Origin: a virus
Length of the DNA: 31,792 nucleotides
Direction: 5' to 3' (one strand)
Virus record (IMG/VR): IMGVR_UViG_3300021964_000295
Coordinates: 1 to 31,792 of that record
Shown: positions 1 through 5,874 of the stretch, in pieces
Layout of the letters: every line of letters begins with the position of its first letter
How positions within the stretch are numbered: the stretch's first letter is position 1
Notes under the pieces: generated by a model
Told to the model about the DNA's origin: nothing
The model's database searches: none
Seen by the model: the letters and a program-made list of their open reading frames with translations, nothing else
Made by a program: the position numbers and the translations under genes

Positions 1-101
1 TCTTCAAGTTGGTCATCGTCCACATTAATTTCAATAACAGGCTTACCTAATGTTCTTAGAGCATATTGTTTTAATGTTTCTCTTGTACTTGGATTTGCCA
101 T
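1..101 (-). CDS. 13: Neck protein gp13 (N-terminal part only, cut by window edge)
   Basis: Only the first 33 codons are inside the window. The visible start reads MANPSTRETLKQYALRTLGK, followed by PVIEINVDDDQLEE. It matches the pattern of the T4 gp13 N-terminus, where an LK..ILRRLGAPIINVEL.PDQ stretch opens the protein. In T4, gp13 with gp14 closes the filled head and joins it to the tail. ATG at 101 is preceded by an AAGGT ribosome site and by a perfect late promoter at 119-126. Its position after the fibre genes agrees with T4 order (wac then 13). The assignment rests on a short N-terminal match recalled from memory plus synteny. A related marine-phage virion protein with the same N-terminus is the alternative. 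Confidence 0.7.
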   Translation of the reverse strand, partial: MANPSTRETLKQYALRTLGKPVIEINVDDDQLE

Positions 102-118
102 AAATTACCTTTTTACCA

Positions 119-126
119 TATTTATA
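119..126 (-). promoter_or_regulatory. T4-type late promoter TATAAATA
   Basis: Perfect TATAAATA on the minus strand, 17 bases before the gp13 start codon and directly after the stop codon of the 122-residue gene. The octamer is what the T4 late sigma factor gp55 recognises. Its location in a short gap, with a ribosome site between it and the ATG, matches the other late promoters in this window. Confidence 0.75.
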
Positions 127-495
127 CTATCCTAAAGCAATCGCTTGAGCAATAGCAAATGCTGTGCTAGCTCCTGCTGATGTTTGGGTGGAACCATCAT
201 CAAACGTAATTCCACTTGAACCAACAGTTATACTTGTAGAAGATAGACTAGATAAGCCAGAAATATTACTGGCTAAAGAAACGGCTCCAGAGGATACAGA
301 AAAATCACCTGAATCAAATGACGCAATACCTTTAATAGAGGCCGTAGCATCATTTCCAACGCCAATAGCTTTAATAGAGCCACTGTCGTTGATGTAAAAC
401 TTTTGAGCAGATGTATCAACACCTACCTCACCAGACGATAAATTGCCTGTTGTAGGTGTTGACGTCCCTCGTTTGAGTTTTATAACCGTCGCCAT
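127..495 (-). CDS. Small virion adhesin-like protein with Mtd-type N-terminus (122 aa)
   Basis: Probable virion surface or tail protein. Residues 1-45 (MATVIKLKRGTSTPTTGNLS, then GEVGVDT...KFYI) look like the N-terminal attachment domain found in major-tropism-determinant and other phage fibres: a short beta strand, then 'GE.GVDT...F.I'. Residues 48-75 (DATAS.KGIASF.S..F.VSSGAV) nearly repeat the C-terminal part of the neighbouring 692-residue protein. The last residues, AIAQAIALG, reappear at the end of the 131-residue protein at 15018-15413, 15 kb away. ATG at 495 follows a good AGGAG site. The gene lies 22 bases after the 692-residue gene and is probably co-transcribed with it. The receptor or role is unknown. 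Confidence 0.75.
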   Translation of the reverse strand: MATVIKLKRGTSTPTTGNLSSGEVGVDTSAQKFYINDSGSIKAIGVGNDATASIKGIASFDSGDFSVSSGAVSLASNISGLSSLSSTSITVGSSGITFDDGSTQTSAGASTAFAIAQAIALG

Positions 496-517
496 AATCT
501 AAACTCCTGACGACTAA

Positions 518-2596
518 TTAAAATGTTCCGCCGTCGATAGTTGTAACTGTAACAGCTCCACTTGATACTGTAAAGTTATCAGAACTAAATGAAGCAATAC
601 CCTTGTTTGATGCTGTTGCGTCTTCTCCAGTGATTGTCAATGAATTTGAAGCAATCGCTGTGACAATACCTTCACCATTTACAATAGTTAATGTTTCACC
701 AAGAGCAACGGCATCTGAAGAAGCGTCACTTCCTGTAATAGTAATTGAACTATTGGATAATGAAGAATTACCAATGTTTGATAATGTATTACTAGAAGCA
801 TCAATTGTTTTATTGGTTAAAGTTTTTGTATTATCTGTTGATATTACATCACTTCCACCCAATGTAGCAGTTGTGGCTTCTAAATTCGCAACTAAAGTAC
901 CAGTAGTGATTGTTAAGTTACCTGTTGAAGCACCAGTGAACGTTCCTGTTCCAACGATAAACTTATCAGCACTTTCATCAAATCCGATAAATGCGTTATC
1001 AGCATCACCTCTTTCCATTACGATACCAGTATCGTTGGCAGGAGAACCAGTCGTACCGTTACCTAATTCAAAGAGTGTGTCTGAAGCAACTGTGTTAGTT
1101 GTTGATATTGTTGTTGTTGTACCATTAACTGTTAAGTTTCCAGTAATGGTTAAGTCATTACCAATAGTAACATCACTAGGCAACCCAATTGTAAGTGTAC
1201 CAGAACTTTCACCAACTTCGATTTCGTTAGAAGTACCTTGTACAGTCAGTGTACCACCTAAAGCAACGTTAGTTGATGTTGAGCCATCGGTTACTGTAAT
1301 TGTTGAGTTTGTTAATGATGAATTACCAATGTTTGATAGTGTGTTTGAAGAACCACTAATTGTTTTATTGGTTAGTGTTTCTGTACCAGCTAAAGTAGCA
1401 AATGAACCATCACTTAACGCAGTGTTAAATTCAGCAGTAGTACCAGTTAAAGTACCTTCCGATAAATCTAATGTTAACGTGTTATTCGCACTATCAATTG
1501 TTTTGTTTGTAAGTGTTTGTGTACCTGATAAAGTAGCAACGGTGTTGTCAATAGCAAAAGTTACACTATCGCCAGAAACAGTTGAACTGATACCTGTACC
1601 ACCTAAGAATTGTAAAGTGTCTGCCTCAGTAATTGATGATGTAGTCGAACTATCATCAGCAATTGTAATAGTTGTCATCTGGTTGGCATTTTCAGAGTCT
1701 ATGTAAGCTTTGATTGCCTTAGCAGAAGCAAGTGTATCATCACTAGCAGAAACAGATGCTAAATCTGTATCAATAACACCTGAAGCAAAATCAGCAACTT
1801 CAATGTTTGATATTGAGTTACCTGTGCCGTTTGCGTCAAATGTTTTATTTGTTAAAGTGGCTGTACTTGAAGCAGTGATATAAGATTGTAAATCAGAAAT
1901 GTCTGCCTCAACAATTGTAATGGTGTTATTAGCAGTATCAATTGTTTTGTTTGTAAGTGTTTGTGTACCTGTTAGTGTCGCAACAGTATTATCAATCGCA
2001 AAAGTAACTGTGTCGCCTGATGCTGTTGAACTAATACCAGTACCACCTAAAAGTGAAAGTGTATCAGTTGTTAAACTAATAGATACTGAAGTTGAACTAT
2101 CATCTACTAAAGTTAAAGTAGAAGCAGCGTCACCAAATGTTAAGTTTCCTGATCCATCTGTTTGAAGAACTTGACCGTTTGATCCGTCACTTCCTGGCAA
2201 CGTAAAAGTAACTGTTGAACTTACACTGTTTGGTGATTTTAATCCTATAAAGTTAGTACCGTTATTAGTACCTTCATTAAATTTAATTGTGCCACCGATA
2301 GTTGATGAATTTCCTACAAGCAATTCATCAATTGCTTTGTTTGAATCAACAAGTATTGCTGAACTTGCCGTTAAAGTACCATCTACATGGTCTAATTTGT
2401 CTGTAAAATATTGTCCACCTATTACGGTTACGTTATTAGCGTCACCATTTCCATCAACTCCACCCTCTCCTACAAAGAGTCTATCTCCATTATTACCTTG
2501 TGTACCTGTACCATAAGTATAGGCTAATTCACCTAATTTAAGTGTTGATGGCGCCGTAGTTCCAGATGAACGTTTAATCTGAATTATTGTTGCCAT
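518..2596 (-). CDS. Large beta-rich tail fibre/adhesin-like virion protein, Mtd-type N-terminus (692 aa)
   Basis: Predicted fibrous virion protein. Residues 1-45 ([20 protein letters not shown], then YTYG...DRLFVGEG) resemble the Mtd-type N-terminal domain that anchors fibres to the baseplate. The body is Thr/Ser/Asn-rich with repeated TLTNKTI motifs (five or more copies) and 'DDSST' units. This is typical of beta-helical or beta-sandwich beads in marine phage structural proteins. Around residues 475-560 lies a distinct segment (GIVMERG, then [18 protein letters not shown]) seen in cyanophage-type tail proteins. The C-terminus ends TIDGGTF, close to the TFNGGSF end of the next gene upstream. 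There is a strong AGGAG ribosome site before ATG 2596. No enzyme motif is seen. It stands where T4 has its short tail fibre and fibritin genes, but there is no direct similarity I can see to either. Confidence 0.75.
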   Translation of the reverse strand: MATIIQIKRSSGTTAPSTLKLGELAYTYGTGTQGNNGDRLFVGEGGVDGNGDANNVTVIGGQYFTDKLDHVDGTLTASSAILVDSNKAIDELLVGNSSTIGGTIKFNEGTNNGTNFIGLKSPNSVSSTVTFTLPGSDGSNGQVLQTDGSGNLTFGDAASTLTLVDDSSTSVSISLTTDTLSLLGGTGISSTASGDTVTFAIDNTVATLTGTQTLTNKTIDTANNTITIVEADISDLQSYITASSTATLTNKTFDANGTGNSISNIEVADFASGVIDTDLASVSASDDTLASAKAIKAYIDSENANQMTTITIADDSSTTSSITEADTLQFLGGTGISSTVSGDSVTFAIDNTVATLSGTQTLTNKTIDSANNTLTLDLSEGTLTGTTAEFNTALSDGSFATLAGTETLTNKTISGSSNTLSNIGNSSLTNSTITVTDGSTSTNVALGGTLTVQGTSNEIEVGESSGTLTIGLPSDVTIGNDLTITGNLTVNGTTTTISTTNTVASDTLFELGNGTTGSPANDTGIVMERGDADNAFIGFDESADKFIVGTGTFTGASTGNLTITTGTLVANLEATTATLGGSDVISTDNTKTLTNKTIDASSNTLSNIGNSSLSNSSITITGSDASSDAVALGETLTIVNGEGIVTAIASNSLTITGEDATASNKGIASFSSDNFTVSSGAVTVTTIDGGTF

Positions 2597-2615
2597 TTAA
2601 AACTTCTCCTGTTTT

Positions 2616-2852
2616 TTAAAAACTTCCACCGTTGAACGTTATTGTTCCTGTTTCTGTGGATATTTCTGTTTTTGTTACAAATTTGTCAGTGTTTGCATCA
2701 TATTGTAGAAGAGCGCCATCTTGTAGAGATGTTGCGTTTACATCATTTAAAGCTCGTAATCTGTTCGAACTTGTCGCACTTGGAACTGAAACAGATACTT
2801 GTTTCGGTCCTGATGATGCTGTACTATTAATAGTTGCTGTTACGTTAGCCAA
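2616..2852 (-). CDS. Small virion protein with TTG start (78 aa)
   Basis: A 78-residue Ser/Thr-rich protein (MANVTATINSTASSGPKQVS at the start) without signal peptide or membrane segment. A middle part reads NRLRALNDVNATSLQDGALL, followed by QYDA.TDKFV. This 'aLlqYDa.tdkfv' pattern is common in marine phage fibre connectors. It ends in TFNGGSF, similar to the end of the 692-residue protein that follows 19 bases later. The first codon is TTG at 2852, set by a strong AGGAG seven bases upstream; no ATG is available nearby in frame. A perfect late promoter lies 19 bases upstream. Probably a small tail or fibre-linker component, by context only. Confidence 0.65.
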   Translation of the reverse strand: MANVTATINSTASSGPKQVSVSVPSATSSNRLRALNDVNATSLQDGALLQYDANTDKFVTKTEISTETGTITFNGGSF

Positions 2853-2871
2853 TTTATCTCTCCTGTGATAA

Positions 2872-2879
2872 TATTTATA
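2872..2879 (-). promoter_or_regulatory. T4-type late promoter TATAAATA
   Basis: Perfect late-promoter octamer on the minus strand in the gap between the 113- and 78-residue genes, 19 bases before the TTG start. The AGGAG site lies between the two. Confidence 0.75.
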
Positions 2880-2906
2880 ATAAAATGATGTTGAAAAGAA
2901 TATTAA

Positions 2907-3248
2907 TTATGTAGTAACACTTGGAGAAACTGTAATAATTCCTTCGATAACTCGTGTAATTGTGCTGTCAGATGTTCTTAAAATTTCAACATCATAGACA
3001 TATCGTGCTGGTGCCTCTAAGGCATTGGTCTGATCTGCTGTAAGGGATAGTGTAATAACACCTGTGGTTGGTGTTCCGATTGCTGTTGTAAAAGAAACTC
3101 GTGTACGTGTAGAAGCATAGCCGAGAGCCATCTTAGCAGATGCCGTATATCCAGTCAGGTCAAAGACATCTCCGTTACTATCTTTGACCGTAACATCACT
3201 GGTAAAAGTGGCACCTTGTTCAATTCTAAGATTTGCTACAGCAGCCAT
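2907..3248 (-). CDS. Small virion structural protein, BppU-like beta-sandwich (113 aa)
   Basis: The sequence follows a pattern widespread in marine T4-like phages. It starts with ANLRIEQGATFTSDVTVKD, then has FDLTGYTA around residue 30, GVITLSLTADQT in the middle, and ends with a YVYDVEI...RVIEGIITVSP tail. The fold is probably an immunoglobulin-like beta sandwich such as the N-terminal domain of baseplate upper protein BppU. Its role would be an adaptor or decoration in tail or fibre. ATG at 3248 has no clear ribosome site, but the stop of the gene before it lies two bases upstream, so translation is probably coupled. Family membership is recalled from memory, not computed. Confidence 0.75.
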   Translation of the reverse strand: MAAVANLRIEQGATFTSDVTVKDSNGDVFDLTGYTASAKMALGYASTRTRVSFTTAIGTPTTGVITLSLTADQTNALEAPARYVYDVEILRTSDSTITRVIEGIITVSPSVTT

Positions 3249-3250
3249 TT

Positions 3251-3487
3251 TTATTTTTTAGTTTCTTCTTTTTTTTCTTCTTTAGGTTCGTCTTTTTTTT
3301 CGTGTTCTTCAAGTAATTTTTTTACTTTTTGATCGTAATAATTTGATAACACATCAATTTTTTCAATTTCAATAACGTGTCTTACTCTATTTTGAAGAAT
3401 CTCATTTTTTGCTACGACAGCATTTACCAAATCTGCTGGTAAATTTTCTGATTCGTATTCTTTGCCATCAATTGTTATTTTAGCCAT
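3251..3487 (-). CDS. Small conserved phage protein, DUF6447-like N-terminus (78 aa)
   Basis: It begins MAKITIDGKEYESENLPADL, a signature I associate with small cyanophage proteins of the DUF6447 type. A helical middle follows (residues 25-60). The tail, from about residue 58, is almost only Lys and Glu (EEHEKKDEPKEEKKEETKK), so the C-terminus is probably disordered or coiled coil. AAGGAG precedes ATG 3487. It is coupled to the 113-residue virion gene downstream. Function is unknown. A chaperone or connector for neighbouring tail proteins is possible but only by context. Confidence 0.7.
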   Translation of the reverse strand: MAKITIDGKEYESENLPADLVNAVVAKNEILQNRVRHVIEIEKIDVLSNYYDQKVKKLLEEHEKKDEPKEEKKEETKK

Positions 3488-3519
3488 TGTTTATTCACTC
3501 CTTATTATTTGAATATAGT

Positions 3520-3559
3520 TATATTAGTGTTGAAAGAAAAATCTAACAACACTAATATA
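3520..3559. other. 13-bp perfect inverted repeat in intergenic gap
   Basis: Arms at 3520-3532 (TATATTAGTGTTG) and 3547-3559 are exact reverse complements, with a 14-base A-rich loop. It lies in the 81-base gap between the 82- and 78-residue genes. A transcript from either strand could fold into a hairpin. There is no run of T after the stem on the minus strand, so a classical Rho-independent terminator is not shown. An RNA processing or stability element is equally possible. Confidence 0.7.
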
Positions 3560-3568
3560 TTAATTTAA

Positions 3569-3817
3569 TTACGCAGTGTAAGCTTTACCTGCTGTAATAG
3601 CAGCGTTAGCAGCAGTCATGTCTTCACTTCCCCAATCGCTTTTAGCAACCATTAGTTCTAAGTGTTCAACATTTCTATCTACAGTAGCTTGTTTGTCTTC
3701 AGCAGACTCATCAGCCATTTGTGTACCACCAATGATACCATTGATTAAGTCAACAGAATGACCCATAGCAGTGTAGTCTTGTGCTAACTGTTCTGCATCT
3801 CTTGTTTCTTCTGACAT
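3569..3817 (-). CDS. Conserved hypothetical acidic protein (82 aa)
   Basis: It begins MSEETRDAEQLAQDYTAMGH and is strongly acidic and helical, with a conserved-looking centre (SVDLINGIIGG) and end (ITAGKAYTA). I recall similar short proteins in marine T4-like phages, but no function. No membrane segment, signal or metal motif is seen. ATG 3817 has a strong AAAGGAG site. A perfect late promoter lies 35 bases upstream, so the gene is likely expressed late with the virion genes. A small virion or assembly protein is a reasonable inference. Confidence 0.7.
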   Translation of the reverse strand: MSEETRDAEQLAQDYTAMGHSVDLINGIIGGTQMADESAEDKQATVDRNVEHLELMVAKSDWGSEDMTAANAAITAGKAYTA

Positions 3818-3852
3818 TATTAACTCCTTTTAATTATAATTAAAGTTGTAAC

Positions 3853-3860
3853 TATTTATA
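3853..3860 (-). promoter_or_regulatory. T4-type late promoter TATAAATA
   Basis: Perfect octamer on the minus strand, 35 bases before the start codon of the 82-residue gene and just outside the end of the glycosyltransferase gene. It gives this gene its own late start separate from the enzyme genes. Confidence 0.7.
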
Positions 3861-4736
3861 TTACTTTTTACCTCGAATGGACACATAAGCCTTAAAGACT
3901 TCATCAGGATCCACCATGATATTTCGAGGATCGTTTTCTTTAAACTTACTTTCGTTCCATTCATTTTGTTTCATATGATAATGAAGATTGATATTTTGGT
4001 CGTAACCAAACTGATTAAATCGTGTATTTCCCCATAAAACAACACCTTTTGTCTTTGTTGATGCTGAAAAATGATTAATACTAGTGTCAATAGAGATAAA
4101 CCCTTTTGACTTTTTTAACATTTGATGTATCACAGCCCAATGTTCTGTACACTTAATTGTGTTTTGATAACCAGGTTCATTTGGCAGTGTCGTATCAATG
4201 ATTGTTAAATCTTTATATCTCATTTTAATCTTGTCAATAACTTGTTGAGCCAAATAAGGCGAATAGTTACGACCAGGATTAGAACTAACATATTGATTTT
4301 GAGGATTAAACATAACAGGAGATTGACCACCTGTAAACTGAACTAATACGTAATCGCCTGTAACACCATTTTGTGTCAACCATTCGTCTGCCTTTTTTTG
4401 ATGTTGGTCCGTATAAAGTTTTGGCTTCATAGACTCATCATATTCTATATCAAATAATCTACAATAAGATTCTATAATGTGTTCTTTACCAAACACAAAG
4501 TTTGATTTATAAGGTTCACAGTAATGAATATTATCTGATTTTAATAAACGTGGATCGTTTAATGGTATTGTTTGTTGTTCAAAAGCCATAGCGACTTCTG
4601 GATTGCCAGCGTAACAATCAACGTAAGGTGTCCAAATCTGTATTGGCTCACCAGCTTTTTTTGCTAATTTGGGTATTAAGGCAGTAAATGCCGTACATTT
4701 TCCAATGCCACCTTCAATTACATAAGTGTTTAACAT
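3861..4736 (-). CDS. GT9-like (ADP-heptose:LPS heptosyltransferase-type) glycosyltransferase (291 aa)
   Basis: Probable GT-B glycosyltransferase of the family-9 type, which transfers heptose or similar sugars in lipopolysaccharide synthesis. Visible features: an N-terminal 'EGGIGKC' loop (residues 8-14), comparable to the Gly-rich start of GT9 enzymes; a strand YVLVQFTGG at 129-137; and the C-terminal donor-site-like segment around 213-240 (FISIDTSINHFSA, then KGVVLWGNT) with Asp217 and His222 in the places of the GT9 D(T/S)...H motif. At 291 aa it is shorter than cellular heptosyltransferases (about 320-350 aa). GAGGAAA precedes ATG 4736. It lies between virion genes and next to a sulfotransferase, so it may modify fibres or the host surface. 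Donor and acceptor are unknown. Confidence 0.7.
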   Translation of the reverse strand: MLNTYVIEGGIGKCTAFTALIPKLAKKAGEPIQIWTPYVDCYAGNPEVAMAFEQQTIPLNDPRLLKSDNIHYCEPYKSNFVFGKEHIIESYCRLFDIEYDESMKPKLYTDQHQKKADEWLTQNGVTGDYVLVQFTGGQSPVMFNPQNQYVSSNPGRNYSPYLAQQVIDKIKMRYKDLTIIDTTLPNEPGYQNTIKCTEHWAVIHQMLKKSKGFISIDTSINHFSASTKTKGVVLWGNTRFNQFGYDQNINLHYHMKQNEWNESKFKENDPRNIMVDPDEVFKAYVSIRGKK

Positions 4737-4762
4737 AATATTTCCTCATTATCATTTTTTAG

Positions 4763-4798
4763 TTTATAATATATATAAGACTTTTATTATGCGTTTTC
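4763..4798. repeat. Direct repeat copy A, with fibre 3'-end remnant
   Basis: This gap segment is nearly the same as 5835-5874: both run from TTTATAAT to ATGCGTTTTC, with a few changes and a 4-base length difference. In copy B the last bases encode the end of the 801-residue fibre (…LENAS, stop). Here the same bases, read on the minus strand just after the sulfotransferase stop, still spell LENA followed by stops although no fibre gene is attached. The two copies bracket the sulfotransferase and the 66-residue gene. Confidence 0.6.
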
Positions 4799-4808
4799 AA
4801 GTGATGTC

Positions 4809-5606
4809 CTATATTATTTCTGGTTTATAGTTTAATTTTCTAATTTTTTTAATACAAGATTGTGGAATATAACTCATATAATCATATTCTTCTTTTTTAA
4901 TCTCTTTTGTTTTAATAGTATGTAAATTTTCACCATGTATTCCTTTATCCACATACTGAATACCGTTTACAGAAAAAGTATCTAAATCTGTAAAATAGTG
5001 TTTATAATATGGTATTTTTAAAAATTGATAAATTTTCTTTATTTCTATTTCTGTTTGACTTACTAAATGTTCATAACTTACAAAATGAACATATTTCATA
5101 TTTTCTAGTTTAGACATTTGTCTTACACAATGAATACCTGTAATTATATTTGAGTTGTTTTCACCTAACAAATAATTAATCTTATCTTCTCTTGTTAAAC
5201 AATTTTTAAACATATCTTTTTCATTACCTTCTTCAGACCATTTAATAAAAGAAGCTAAAACTTCAAATAAATCTCTCCACAAAAATAAAATTTTTATATC
5301 GTATGAATAATATTTTTTTAATAAAATTATACGACCCTCATCAATTAAATCTCTATTGATAATATATTTTTGTTTCCAGTCTTTAAAATAATTAGGTATA
5401 ATATTTTTTATCACGTTATTCAACGATTTATGATCTGGAAAATTTAAAAAAGTATTTGAAGTTTTTTTATTAGAACAAATATCATGTATCATATCAAATA
5501 CAATACTGTTTGCCGTTGTTGCTATATTTGGATTTTGATTTAATATAGAACCTAACAACGTATTTCCTGCTCTGGGCAATCCAGAGAGAAAAAAAACTTT
5601 TTTCAT
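4809..5606 (-). CDS. Sulfotransferase family protein (265 aa)
   Basis: Predicted PAPS-dependent sulfotransferase, moving sulfate to a sugar or protein hydroxyl. The 5'-phosphosulfate loop is clear near the N-terminus (FFLSGLPRAGNTLL, residues 5-18; Arg12, Asn15, Thr16). The 3'-phosphate-binding motif is at 107-123 (LFLWRDLFEVLASFIKW; Arg111 and Ser119 in the RD......S spacing). A late-family motif is at 176-201 (VSYEHLV, then FLKIPYY). Length suits a single-domain enzyme. It is visibly more AT-rich than its neighbours, with many A/T runs, hinting at separate acquisition. ATG 5606 comes two bases after the stop of the 66-residue gene, and its ribosome site is weak. It lies between fibre genes and a glycosyltransferase. 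The substrate is unknown: fibre glycan, host surface polysaccharide or something else. Confidence 0.8.
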   Translation of the reverse strand: MKKVFFLSGLPRAGNTLLGSILNQNPNIATTANSIVFDMIHDICSNKKTSNTFLNFPDHKSLNNVIKNIIPNYFKDWKQKYIINRDLIDEGRIILLKKYYSYDIKILFLWRDLFEVLASFIKWSEEGNEKDMFKNCLTREDKINYLLGENNSNIITGIHCVRQMSKLENMKYVHFVSYEHLVSQTEIEIKKIYQFLKIPYYKHYFTDLDTFSVNGIQYVDKGIHGENLHTIKTKEIKKEEYDYMSYIPQSCIKKIRKLNYKPEII

Positions 5607-5608
5607 AA

Positions 5609-5809
5609 CTAATCTTTTGTATCTTCTTTTAAATTTTTTACTTCTTCTCGTAAAACATCTGTATAATAGTTTTCAACTATTTGAAGATTAGATATATCTA
5701 TTTGAAGTTCTTTATTTTTAAGTTGGGTTCTTTGAATTTGCTCTAAAGCAATTTTGCCTTTTTTGGATAATTTATTTTCATCCAATTCTTCATCATCTAA
5801 AATAAACAT
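5609..5809 (-). CDS. Small coiled-coil protein of unknown function (66 aa)
   Basis: It has a highly charged, helical sequence (starting MFILDDEELDENKLSKKGKI) with a heptad-like Leu/Ile pattern in residues 22-60, so it probably forms a coiled coil. No known domain is recognised. It resembles in style, but not clearly in sequence, the 73-residue coiled-coil gene at 15413-15634. Its stop is two bases before the sulfotransferase start, so the two are translationally linked, and they share the segment bracketed by the direct repeat. The ribosome site is weak (GTGAG). A late-promoter-like TATAAATT (one mismatch) lies about 20 bases upstream. Confidence 0.6.
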   Translation of the reverse strand: MFILDDEELDENKLSKKGKIALEQIQRTQLKNKELQIDISNLQIVENYYTDVLREEVKNLKEDTKD

Positions 5810-5834
5810 AATAATTACTCACTTTCAGTTTTAA

Positions 5835-5874
5835 TTTATAATGTATATATAAAAGTTTTTTATGATGCGTTTTC
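5835..5874. repeat. Direct repeat copy B (fibre 3' end plus downstream promoter-like region)
   Basis: This is the original-looking copy of the repeat at 4763-4798. It covers the last codons and stop of the 801-residue fibre and the AT-rich gap behind it. On the minus strand it contains TATAAATT, one base off the late promoter. Together with copy A it frames about 1 kb holding the sulfotransferase and the 66-residue gene. Confidence 0.6.

Noticed and set aside
603-1706. Long open frame of 367 codons on the plus strand, opposite the 692-residue gene
   Set aside because: The sequence is Val/Ser/Pro-rich low complexity, exactly what the reverse strand of Thr/Ser/Asn repeats gives. It has no ribosome site and sits fully inside a well-supported gene.
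5820-5842. TATATATA runs in the repeat gaps as sigma70 -10 boxes
   Set aside because: No matching -35 box at a proper distance is seen. Such runs are expected in this AT-rich DNA.
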